A stretch of DNA of 64,000 nt from Monodelphis domestica (taxonomy: Eukaryota; Chordata; Mammalia; Didelphimorphia; Didelphidae): positions 78,211,369 to 78,275,368 of the forward strand of contig NC_077232.1 of NCBI RefSeq assembly GCF_027887165.1, in the 5' to 3' direction. Within the stretch, counting starts at the first letter, position 1. Every line of letters starts with the position of its first letter. Positions 35,510-45,020 of this stretch are shown here, one piece after another. Position numbers and translations under genes: made by a program. The notes beneath the pieces are model-generated. The model saw nothing but the letters and a program-made list of their open reading frames with translations. It had not been told where the DNA came from and ran no database searches.

Positions 35510-36617
35510 TGTTAGATTTAAAATAGTTTTGAGCATTAAATAGTTGTAGATAAGAGAGTGGGAGCCATAAACTGTGATAATTAAAATGTTTGGGAGCAAG
35601 GGAAATATATAACAATTATGACCACTGAAATATATTTTCTACTGTGTCTTGGTTTTATATAAATATAAGATGGTTGCCAGGGAATATATTCCCAATTTAT
35701 GAATATGCCCATATTTTTATATAGAGGTTTTATAGAGAAATTTAATTAATAATATACTGATTAATCAATAGAAAAAGAGAGAAAGTAAGAAGAGAATAAG
35801 AATGAAGGGCTTTAAGCCAATAAGGCCTAGACCTCAGTCCTATGAGATAAATCAGTCAGTTGGTTTTATCACTCACCCAAGATCTCTCTAGGTAAGGCTT
35901 CTCATGCCAACCTCAGGCTCCACCTTCAAGAGAGCCTCCTTTCAAGAAATGTTTCCAGAGAATTCTCCTCCTGACTCCTCCTGAGTTCTCCTTCCACAGC
36001 CTCCTTCAAGACCTCTCCAGGAGCTCTCCCTCCAGGACCTCTCTCCTCTCAGACCTCCTTCAGAGCAAAACCTCCCTCAGTCCTCCTTCAGAGCAACCTC
36101 CTGAGTTCTCCTTCAGAGCCACCTCCTCAGATCTCACATCTACCAATTACTGTCGATATCTCCCCTGTGCCAATGGTGGCTTTAGCTTAACCCAGGACCA
36201 CCCAGAGGTCTTCCCCCTTTGCACATGTCTGTTGAAGGTCATATTCTCAAATAATTAAATCTTGATCTTTGCTGAAGCCCTTCCTAAATCCTGTTACTCT
36301 GAGTAGGGTGGAGATTGTAGTTTCCAAAACCTGGTTCTGTCATTCCAAGTATCTCTATTGTATCAATTCTAAAATCAATCATGACTCAAAGAACTTCCTG
36401 TTCTATGCTTAAGCATAGGTCAAAGCCCTTTCCATTGTTTAGCAAAAGGTTTCTGTCCTAAAGTAATCTTAAGTAGGGAGGAGAAGGATCCTCCCATGCC
36501 AAGGAGTTTCATATTCCAATAGAGTTCTTACTATCAGTAGGAAATTTTTTCAAGTATGAAATTTCCTAATGGGGAAATTTCCAACATTCATAAGTCTAAG
36601 AAATTTTAAGGTTTACA
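35510..36617. mobile_element. probable solo LTR, 1.1 kb, inside the L1 5' UTR
   Basis: Fossil LTR. Its removal rejoins the L1 sequence CTTCCCTG / TCCTCTGG. Ends are TGTTAGATTT and GGTTTACA, so TG...CA in either orientation. A duplication of about three bases (CTG) is seen where 4-6 is usual. The interior has a C/T-rich repeated stretch at 35930-36130 around CTCCTTCAGAG. Orientation and family are uncertain. Confidence 0.65.
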
Positions 36618-36630
36618 CTGTCCTCTGGAG

Positions 36631-36960
36631 GCTTTTGATTGGATTGAGTTCAACTGGGTTGGGCTGTATGTGGTATGAAGCTCTGAGGCTCTGAAGACTC
36701 CTGGAAGGCTGGGCTGCCCAGGCTCTCTCCAGTTCTCTCCAGCTGCTTCTCCACTGTCCGCAAGTGCCTTTGCCTGCCTCCCTAAACTCTGAGGAGTTCT
36801 GATGGGATTAGGTTCAACTGGATTGGTCTGGATGTGCCCCGAGGCAAGGGTGAGACTGGAGCCCGATGGAGGGACCCAGCCACGGCCCCGTCTCTCCCTG
36901 GCTTCCTCCCCGCTGTCCAAGCTGGATGCTCCGAGCCTGGCGCCCTGCTGCTCACAAGGT
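36631..36960 (-). repeat. tandem monomer-like units in L1 5' UTR
   Basis: Two related units of about 156 bases begin at 36631 and 36787. Both carry GATTGGATTGAGTTCAACTGG-type / GGGATTAGGTTCAACTGG blocks and then a CTGTCC block. A third related unit lies in the 51 kb L1. Confidence 0.6.
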
Positions 36961-37504
36961 AGACCCTTGAAACCAGCACCTTTGCCCACTCGGAGGTTCC
37001 CGCTGCTGCTGGGGGCTCTGCCCTCTGGGTTGTGGGGGAGGGGTCCTGGGACCTTTGCTCTGCCTTCCCCTTAGCCTTGAGTATTCTCGGATTCAGGCTT
37101 TTAGGGGGTGTACCTTTTGATTTGAGTCCAGAAGGAGGGTTCCCCACTTCTGTCCTGTTGTTCAGATTGAATTTCGGTGCCCTAGGAGCATTCAGTCTGT
37201 ATTGGTAAGGAAGGGTCTGAACTTTTGCTGCTTGCTAAGCCACCATCTTGACTCCGCCCCAACCCTCTCATTTTAAGAGGTCTCAGAGAGGTGAATGAAC
37301 TTGCCCCAAATCACATGGATAACAAATGGCATCACTGGGATTTGAACCCTAATCTTCTATCTCAAAATTCAACACATTCTCCATAACCATTTGTCCCTTC
37401 ACAATCATAGTTCATACTCTCAATCACCTCTCATCAAAATGACTGCAATAGCTCATTACTGATCCCTAGTTTCAGTCTCTCCCTCTATAATCCATCCTTT
37501 AAGT

Positions 37505-37765
37505 AGGTAGAACAGTGGAGAAAGCACTAGGCTCTGAATCGGAAAGACCTGAGTTCAAATGTGACTTCAGAGATTGACCAGCTTTGTGACCCTGGGCAAT
37601 CCACTTAAGTCCTATCTGCCTCAGTTTCCTCATCTGTAAAATGAGGGTAATAACCCTCCCTATCAGGGTTGTTGTGAACATGAAATGAGATAACAATTGT
37701 AAATCATTGAGCATAGTACCTGGCACACTGGAAGCATAATTTAGATTTTGCTATCATTAACTATT
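37505..37765 (+). mobile_element. MIR-type CORE-SINE
   Basis: Nearly complete: GAACAGTGGAGAAAGCACTA, GAGTTCAAATGTGACTTC, TCATCTGTAAAATGAGGGTA, GGGTTGTTGTGAACATG and GAGCATAGTACCTGGCACAC. Confidence 0.8.
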
Positions 37766-38059
37766 ATACACACTGTCAGATTAGTCTTGAACCAGAGGTC
37801 AAGGACAGACCCATTTTGCTAAGAGGCCCTTAAGGGAACCCATTGTTCCTGGAATTTCACAGTGCTAAACTCCATTTTTCTTTTCTATAAACTGAGCAAG
37901 TTGAACTAATAGGTGATTCTTTAAAATCCCTTTCCACTCGAGCATTTTGCCTTTTTTTGTATCCCTAACACATAATAAGAGGTTACTATTGACTGACGTT
38001 TACTATTTTTGTAAATGAGATTCAGACTTTCCAACCTGACATTAAAGGCCCTCATGTTT

Positions 38060-38408
38060 GGCCCCAATGTTTCTCCTCTCTCTCTCGCTCTCCCTGTCTC
38101 TTTCTCTTTCTCCCTCCCTCCCCCTTCCCTTTCTGTCGTTCCCCTCTCCATCTCTCTCCCCCTCTTTCTTTCATTCTCTCTCCTCTCTTTTATTCTCTTC
38201 TCCTTTCTTCTGTTCCTGTCTCTCCCTGTCTTTCTTTCATTCTCTCTTTCCCCCCCATATCTCTTTCTTTCATTTTCTGTCTCTCTTATTCCCTCTCTCT
38301 CCCTCTTTCTTTAATTCTCTCTCTCTTTATATCTCTGTCTTTATCTCTGTTTCTCCATCTTTATCTTTCATTCATTCTCTCTCTAATTCTCTTCCCATCT
38401 CTCTCTCT

Positions 38409-38465
<57 letters not shown>

Positions 38466-38486
38466 CCTCCTTCCCTCTCTCTCTCT

Positions 38487-38550
<64 letters not shown>

Positions 38551-38556
38551 ACTCCC
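38060..38556. repeat. C/T polypyrimidine tract with (CT)n runs
   Basis: About 490 bases of nearly pure pyrimidine on the + strand, including pure (CT)n at about 38412-38461 and 38492-38546 and degenerate TTTCTTTCATTCTCTC units before them. The long apparent Ser/Leu or Arg/Glu frames here are artefacts of the repeat. Confidence 0.95.
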
Positions 38557-39400
38557 TCACTTCCATAGTTTCTTCCCTCAGCTATGTAGAGACAAGATGG
38601 CAAAGCTGAATTTCTGTCATGCCATTTTCATTTCCTCTCGAAGCACCCTGGGGACTGATATTACAGTACAAAAGTGGTTTTGCTGTTATTGACGGAAAAA
38701 AAAGCAGTTGGTTGTAGGAAACATTAGCAAATCTTTCCCATTTTTCTTTTATTATTGTTTTAGTTTTTAAAGCAAGTTATTGGAGGAGATCTGGTTTGAA
38801 AATAGGTCTCATGGGAGTAATCTTTCTGCAAGCATATTTTTCATTTCATCTCTTCTTACAGTCCTAAGAGAAGGTACTGCTTACTATTCTCCTCTATAAG
38901 GTTTTGCTAAATTAGTTTATATTCGAAACTGGTTTTGTCCTTAGTTGTCATGTCTTTCTGCTTGATGAAGAAAGTAAGTGTTTGCTGGCTGAGATAGCTG
39001 CAGGTTCCTTTGGACTCCTTTTGGTACTTGCTTCGAATCAGAGTTCCACAGGAAAAAAAAAAAACAAAAAAACCCAGAACAGTCAGCAATGTACCGGTAA
39101 ATGTTTAAAAATCAATTTTCTTTAAATGAAAATGTACAGCGCCATAAAAGGGACAGACAGAGTCTGAATGCGGATTGAAGTTTGCCATTCTTTGCTTTCT
39201 TTCCACCATGAATTTTTCTCTAGACACAATCAATATGTGTCTTGTTTCACAACATGACAAATGGGGAAATGTGTATTGTATGTGCATATACCCTGTATCA
39301 TATTTCCTGCCTTTTTGAGGAGGGGGAGAGGAAGAAAAAAGAATGATACATAGATTTTTAGACTTAGCTAATGTGAGAATTTGTTTCTCTTAGATAAACA
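38557..39400. other. unique, repeat-free intergenic stretch
   Basis: No transposon signature and no exon. It contains stretches such as GCCATAAAAGGGACAGACAG and CACAATCAATATGTGTCTTG that look like ordinary conserved non-coding sequence, but I cannot test this. Confidence 0.35.
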
Positions 39401-39560
39401 TATTTATTATAATAAATCATATGTATTATATTACTGTTATGTTACATATTATGTGATAAATAATAAATATATTATATATCACATAATAAATACAATATAT
39501 TATATATAAAATATATTACATGTTATATAATAAATACAATAAATTATATAAAAATAAATG
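39400..39560. repeat. AT-rich tract with inverted repeats
   Basis: Tandem ATAATAAATACAATA-like units and a palindromic pair ATGTGATA / TATCACAT around 39451-39485. Confidence 0.7.
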
Positions 39561-40202
39561 TAGCAAAAAAGAAATTATAGATGATACACATTTAAGTTTA
39601 ACTTGCATTATTAAAATTTTTTCTACATCATGTTATAAAGTCTAGACAATCAACGACACCAAACAATAAATCAAGCCCTGATAGCCATTATAGATTTCTA
39701 GGATGTAAATACTCACTCCCAAAATTTAACAACCAACTCCTGTTAACTAGTATGTCTTGACTCCAGTTCATTCTACTCTCTTAATGTTCCATTATCCCCT
39801 TTCCTATTTTTAAGTACCAATATTTTGCTTGAGCAGGTCTGGTTGGAACCGTCTTAACTGAGCCACACATCTTCCCCTCAGTTTTATCTGTTCTCCCAAT
39901 TTGGTGTTGATTTGTTTTTTGCCTTATCAAGTTGGGACCATATAGCTTATTGAGAAATTCCTTTTTACTCCGTAACGACTCATTTCTAGTCAATGAGGTA
40001 ATAGCACTTTCATTCTTTCTGCTATTGTGTGCTACATTCAATACTGTCCAACTGTCCTTAAAGAAAGTTTCCATGCTATTTATAAGTGTGAGGACTTCAT
40101 GGGAATCTAAAGGACTTTGGTCCCAATAGATTCCACACTCTCTTATGCCTATGCCTATTCTAAATGGCAAACAAAACACCTAGAGTTAATAAGGTGTATG
40201 CT
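39561..40202 (-). other. unassigned 132-codon open frame (39781-40179), probably not a gene
   Basis: A minus-strand open frame, MFCLPFRIGIGIRECGIYWD onward, Lys/Asn-rich with no recognised domain, signal peptide or splice context. The minus-strand base use is A-rich, which resembles old retroelement sequence, but nothing diagnostic is seen. Its surroundings look unique. Confidence 0.25.
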
Positions 40203-40406
40203 GGGGGGTTGCTAGTTGGTTCAGTGACTTGAGAACCAGGTTTAGAGATGGGAGGTTCTAGGTTCAGATCTTATCTCAGACACTTTGTAGCTGTGTGACC
40301 CTGGGCAAGTCACTTGACCCCCATTGCCTAGCCCTTACCACTCTTCTGCCTTGGAACCAATATACAGTATTAATTAGAAGACGGAAGGTAAGGGTTTTTT
40401 TTTTTT
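40203..40406 (+). mobile_element. tRNA-derived marsupial SINE
   Basis: Head TGGTTCAGTGACTTGAGAAC, GTGTGACCCTGGGCAAGTCA, CTTCTGCCTTGGAACCAATA and the 3' end AGACGGAAGGTAAGGGTT with a T-run. Confidence 0.85.
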
Positions 40407-40426
40407 AAGCATAAGTTAACTGATTT

Positions 40427-40667
40427 TGGATGGTCTCTTCAAAGTTCTTCATGAGCTTTTTGCCTCCTTACCCTCTGTAACACATGTTGGCATGTGAGCT
40501 GAAATGATCTTCATCATGGTCTTTTTGTCCATGTCGATTATAAACATGGCTTGGTAAGGCCATCAAGTGCCTCCTGAAATGTTGTGTTTGGATGCACAAT
40601 AAAGCAAACAGCTCCTCAATTTGTCTCTCTCAGAAGAATTTCTGAGTTGTCTTTTCATTTAACTACA
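40427..40667 (+). mobile_element. solo LTR, 241 bp
   Basis: Fossil LTR. Starts TGGATGGTCTC, ends TTTAACTACA, flanked by ATTT on both sides (40423-40426 and 40668-40671). AATAAA at 40598-40603 is followed by a TTGTCTCTCTCAGAA stretch typical of class I LTR 3' ends. Confidence 0.7.
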
Positions 40668-41969
40668 ATTTTCCTATATCTTCTGGTTTCATTTATAGGA
40701 AGACGCAATATGAAGATGATTCAGTTTTTCCAGTGGTACGTTGACTTGTTGCTTGTTGGGCAAAGGGTCTTACTTTTAGAGTAACAAAAATTGAATTCAT
40801 ATTTACAGACAGTTTAGAAACGGGTGATTCCCGTTCCTGCCCCTTGGCTATTGTCACCCCAGAAACAGAAAGAGAAGGAGGCCACAAAGGATGGAGCGTC
40901 ATTTTGAACTCCCAGATCCCTCAGCCTTTACTACAATCCAAGCTTGTATTCCTATTGATCTCCCTTCTTGATGGGGAGCTCCCTACAGGCAGGGCTCAGG
41001 CGTCTCCACTGTTTCCTCAGGGCTCAGCATAGCATTTATTAGATGCTTGCTTACGATACAGAATGACAAATGTGGGAATTCTAGACCCTCGTTATAATAA
41101 TCATCTTTCACAGCTAGACAGCCCATCTGGAGATGCGAGAGATGGACCCAGCTGCTGCTTCTCTCAGGGAGGCCACAGTCTAGGGGCAACTGGATCAGGA
41201 TGTTAAATTCTTTTATGGAAAATACTTGTCCTGGAAAGAAGGGAGCTGGATGTTTGGCAGACTTTTCTAGGAGGGTTCCATGAGGGAGATGGGGGCTTGA
41301 GCTGTGGGACTACGGGAAGGTCACTTCATCTTGCTCAGCCTGTTTATTGTACAGTGGATGTGATAATTTTGCCTACCTCCCAGGTGTTTTGAGAAACAAG
41401 TGAGATATGGTGTGTGGAACCCTTCCTGGGGCCCATTCCTCTATGGAACACTCAGATAAGAACTCCAGAGGCCAGTCACTACTGTTTGTCTCTGGGTAAC
41501 CATGAAGGACTGACTGGGTTTTGAGTGTTTTTGCTTATCTCCTAAGCCCCCACCAGTGTGCAGCCCATTAACAATAATTCATACTTCTATCTATGATCTC
41601 TATTCCTACACTATCTGGTTTTAACTTTTCAGGGAAGGAATTTACTAAGGATGGCAGAGCAAGAGGAGTAGTTTCAAAAACATTCCCCCATACATCCTGG
41701 GGCTACACTCACAAATAGTCACAGGATTCACAGGGAGAGTGGGCACAAACTTAAAGACATGAAGTGATGAAGCTCATCTGGAGAGAACACAGGGGGCAAA
41801 GGGTTACTGGAAGACCATTCCTCCCTCTGGACTCTTGAGCTGTGCCTTGGCAGAGTTCAGAACTCTGGTTCTCAAAGGGATTAAGTTCTATGAAGCTTTC
41901 TTTCCTTTAAGTGACGGTCACTCCTGGATTGGCTGGAAACTTCCCCTCACTGGGCTCTTTCTGAATTTT
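40668..41969. other. intergenic, unique; nothing recognised
   Basis: No repeat or exon that I can support. Small MIR-like words occur near 41330-41400. Confidence 0.4.
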
Positions 41970-42125
41970 CATTTTGACTTCCAGCTCTGCTACTTACCAG
42001 TGGGGCCTTGGGCAAACTCATTTGACTCTATGGGACTATTTCTTTCACCTGCAAAATGAAGGAATTGGACTAAATCACCTCAACGGATCCTTCCACATCC
42101 AAAGCTATGCTTGCATCACTAAAAG
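41970..42125 (+). mobile_element. THER1/MIR-like CORE-SINE fragment
   Basis: Reads GACTTCCAGCTCTGCTACTT, then GGGGCCTTGGGCAAACTCA, CCTGCAAAATGAAGGAATTG and GGACTAAATCACCT, in the order of a THER1/MIR body and 3' part. Confidence 0.7.
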
Positions 42126-42479
42126 TGAGAAGGATCTTCAGAAGATGCCCTGGAGGAAGAAATGGTGTGAAGCAGAGAATCTGGAATAAATTTCAAATGC
42201 ATTTGGGTGGCCAGGAGAGTGGGGAGCAGTGAGAAGACTGGTCTTGCCCAAAGGGAGAAAGAAGATGAGAGATTTTGGGAGGGGGCACTCAATCTTCACA
42301 CTGTGGAGGGCCTTGAATACCATGATGAGAAGTTCACGATGAGCCTTCATCATTTGGGATTTAGAGCTTGATTGAATTTAGAGTGATCACATTGAAATCC
42401 CTTGTTACTAGCACAAAGAGGCTTTCTCCTGCTTTTGAAAAGCAGCTCAAGGTGGGAACTCTTGCTTGGCTGTTAATTT

Positions 42480-42522
42480 TTTTTTTAAATATATTTTATT
42501 TGATCATTTCCAAGCATTATTC
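42480..42522 (-). mobile_element. 43-bp L1 tail insertion
   Basis: A T-run followed by TATTTTATTTGATCATTTCC and AAGCATTATTC, the complement of the extreme L1 3' end. The 14-base repeat TTGGCTGTTAATTT at 42466-42479 and 42523-42536 flanks it exactly. Confidence 0.85.
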
Positions 42523-42987
42523 TTGGCTGTTAATTTAAAGAAGGTAGGACCATTTCCCGTTCCTGAAATGCTTTCTTCATTAGGACCCACTTTTCCTCAT
42601 CTTTTACAAGTCCATCTTCTCACTGACTACAGCCTACCAGCCTGCAGAGAAACTGGCTCCCTGGATGTTCCTGAGAGGCCATGGGAGGACACCTTTGAGC
42701 CTGGCAGCCTGAGCTGCAGTCATGGGATCCAGATTCCTAACCCAGCTTTGCAGTTTTCTCTTCTGGGTTATCTTGTTTATTTCCTTTTCTCAGTCTCAGT
42801 TTCTCCATGTACAGCCTCTCTCCCTAACCGGGTGGCTGAGAGACTGAAATGAGAAAGTATTTTTGAAAGGATTATTATTAGTCATTCACATTTAAGTATG
42901 AATTAGCTGGTTGACTCCTTTCTCCTCTTTTCCCCTCTTTCTCCCTTTTTTAACATGATAATTCTGGTCCTTGAACATGGTGTGCAA

Positions 42988-43204
42988 CACATTGGGGCTT
43001 AGCAAGTGGTGGGCAGCACATAGTAGGTACTTAGTAAGTAGAGCTCAGCACACAGTGGGTGCTTAGCAAGTGGTGCTCAGCACATAGTAGATAATTATTA
43101 GAGCTCAGTACACAGTGGGCACTTAGTAAATAGAACTCAACACATAGTGGGTGCTTGTTAACTAGAACCCAGTACATAGTAGGTGCTTTGTAAATGGTGT
43201 TCAG
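42988..43204 (+). repeat. 32-bp minisatellite, about seven units, SINE-tail derived
   Basis: Units of about 32 bases, consensus near CACATAGTAGGTGCTTAGTA then AGTAGAGCTCAG, repeated seven times with 10-25% drift. The unit is the MIR/L2-type ending (CACATAGTAGGTGCTTAATA). Confidence 0.85.
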
Positions 43205-43209
43205 TCAAA

Positions 43210-43500
43210 TTAACCTGCTCCATGCTTCCTGTGTCATTATCTCCTTGCATAATGTCTGCTCAGACTACCTCTCATTCCCTTCTTGCCTCACCTTTTTAGA
43301 AACTCTTATTTCCTTAAAAACTCAGCCCATGAAACACCTATTAGGGGCCTTTCCTGATTCCTCTTATCTCTTAGTGTTTTCTCCCCTTCAAATAATCATG
43401 TATATTCTTATATATTCATGTGTAGAATCCACCCCCCCCCCCAATATAAACTCTGAGATTGTTTTTCGTTTTGTATTTGTATCTCCGGCATTCATGTAGT
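43210..43500 (+). mobile_element. L2 LINE fragment
   Basis: L2-like order: CACCTTTTTAGAAACTC, CATGAAACACCTATTAGGGG, CCTTTCCTGATTCCTC, then a C-run and TTTGTATCTCCGGCATTCA. Confidence 0.5.
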
Positions 43501-43596
43501 TGACATTTAACAAAATGACTCCCGGATCTGAGGGATAGGATTGGCTGATCTCTAAGGTCCTTTCCAGACATTTGATGAGCCTGTGATTCAGGGTGG

Positions 43597-43770
43597 TATT
43601 TTCCACTGGATTTGGAATCAGAAGGCCTGAATTCAAGACCCGACCCTTCCATGAACTGCATGACAACCACATTGGACAAATCATTTCCTCCCTCTGGGCC
43701 ATGATCTCTGGATTTCCAAAATAAGGGTGATCTTTAAAATTCCTTCCAGTTCTGACATCTTCTGTTCCAA
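43597..43770 (+). mobile_element. THER1/MIR-like CORE-SINE
   Basis: GGTATTTTCCACTGGATTTG, GAAGGCCTGAATTCAAGA, CCTCTGGGCCATGATCTC and the tail CCTTCCAGTTCTGACATCTT. This tail is the likely ancestor of the tandem repeat that follows. Confidence 0.7.
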
Positions 43771-43935
43771 AGTCTTTCCCAGTTAAAATCAGTCAACAAT
43801 CATTTATTAAACACTGACTATAGGCCAGGCACTGCTAAGCTCTGGGAATACAAAGAAAAAGAAGATGGCTCTTGCTTTTAAGGAGCTGACAGCCTAATGG
43901 GAGAGAAGATGAACAAATGACTATGTACAAACAGA
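43771..43935 (+). mobile_element. dispersed old repeat, family not assigned
   Basis: Recognisable order CAATCATTTATTAAACACTG, GCCAGGCACTGCTAAGCTCT, GGAGCTGACAGCCTAATGGG and ACTATGTACAAACAG, seen again in part near 15340 and 52900. Confidence 0.55.
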
Positions 43936-44142
43936 AAAACATCTCTGACAGTCTGTGTTCTATGTTCTAAAGTCCCTTTCATCTCTCAAAGCCCATGTTC
44001 TGATATTCGATGTTCTAAGGTCAGTCCTAGTAGAAATGTTTTGTGTTGTATATACCAAAGACCTTTTTACCTCTGACATCCTGTGTTCCAAGATTTATCT
44101 TAATCTGACATTCTCTGTCCTATGTTCTAAGCTTCCTCCTAG
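43936..44142 (+). repeat. degenerate flank of the 73-bp minisatellite
   Basis: Drifted units such as CTCTGACAGTCTGTGTTCTA, GTTCTAAAGTCCCTTTCA and ATTCGATGTTCTAAGG lead into the regular array. Confidence 0.75.
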
Positions 44143-44799
44143 CTCTGACATTCTATGTTCTATATTCTAAAGTTCCTTTCATCTCTGACATCCTATGTTC
44201 TAAGCTTCCTCCTAGCTCTGACATTCAATGTTCTATGTTCTAAAGTTCCTTTTATCTCTGACATCCCATGTTCTAAGCTTCCTCCTAGCTCTGACATTCT
44301 ATGTTCTATGTTCTAAAGTTCCTTTTATCTCTGACATCCTATGTTCTAAGCTTCCTCCTAGCTCTGACATTCTATGTTCTATATTCTAAAGTTCCTTTCA
44401 TCTCTGACATCCTATGTTCTAAGCTTCCTCCTAGCTCTGACATTCAATGTTCTTTGTTCTAAAGTTCCTTTTATCTCTGACATCCCATGTTCTAAGCTTC
44501 CTCCTAGCTCTGACATTCTATGTTCTATATTCTAAAGTTCCTTTCATCTCTGACATCCTATGTTCTAAGCTTCCTCCTAGCTCTGACATTCTATGTTCTA
44601 TATTCTAAAGTTCCTTTCATCTCTGACATCCTATGTTCTAAGCTTCCTCCTAGCTCTGACATTCAATGTTCTATGTTCTAAAGTTCCTTTTATCTCTGAC
44701 ATCCCATGTTCTAAGCTTCCTCCTAGCTCTGACATTCTATGTTCTATATTCTAAAGTTCCTTTCATCTCTGACATCCGATGTTCTAAGGTCCCTCTCAG
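44143..44799 (+). repeat. 73-bp minisatellite, nine units in a 219-bp higher-order pattern
   Basis: Nine units of exactly 73 bases. Each is two related halves: CTCTGACATTCTATGTTCTA with TATTCTAAAGTTCCTTTCAT, then CTCTGACATCCTATGTTCTA with AGCTTCCTCCTAG. Two variants occur: A (ATTCTATGTTCTATATTC, CATCCTATG) and B (ATTCAATG, CATCCCATG). The order is A B A, A B A, A B A, with the third unit a mosaic. Confidence 0.93.
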
Positions 44800-44938
44800 C
44801 TCCCTTTTGCTTTAAGGCTTCTCCCAGCTATGATGTACAATCTTCTGTATTTTAAAGCCCTTCCAAGCTTTAATATTCTACAATTTGCTTTTATATCTGG
44901 GTAATTCTGTGCTCCCTCCTTCCTAAGTCCCCCCATCC

Positions 44939-45020
44939 AACACATACACACATACAGACACACACAGACACATAGGCATACAGACACACAAATAGACACA
45001 GACAGACAGACACACACACG
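44939..45020. repeat. (AC)n / (CAGA)n simple repeat
   Basis: ACACATACAGACACACAC-type sequence, interrupted. Confidence 0.85.

Larger units (their letters stand above)
29359..37260 (-). mobile_element. near-full-length L1 LINE with a solo LTR in its 5' UTR
   Basis: The 3' tail is at left, with poly(A) drifted to TTTA/ATTC repeats at 29359-29440. The 5' end at 37260 reads, on the minus strand, GGGGCGGAGTCAAGATGGTG. A 15-base duplication frames it: AACCCCCTCATTTTA (29344-29358) and AACCCTCTCATTTTA (37261-37275). Without the 1.1 kb LTR the L1 is about 6.8 kb. The order on the minus strand is monomer-like 5' UTR, ORF1, a spacer of about 670 bases, ORF2 and 3' UTR. Both ORFs are broken, so it is dead. 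Confidence 0.93.
29220..37395 (-). mobile_element. MIR-type SINE fragment split by the long L1
   Basis: 37261-37395 reads as the complement of a MIR (CAGAGAGGTGAATGAACTTG, CACTGGGATTTGAACCC), and the less clear 29220-29343 lies on the other side. The long L1 separates them. Confidence 0.5.

Noticed and set aside
36606-37147. Minus-strand 121-127 codon frames
   Set aside because: They fall in the GC-rich L1 5' UTR, not in ORF1 or a host exon.
38015-38609. 183-codon Ser/Leu-rich frame and its minus-strand Arg/Glu partner
   Set aside because: Translation of the CT-rich simple repeat.
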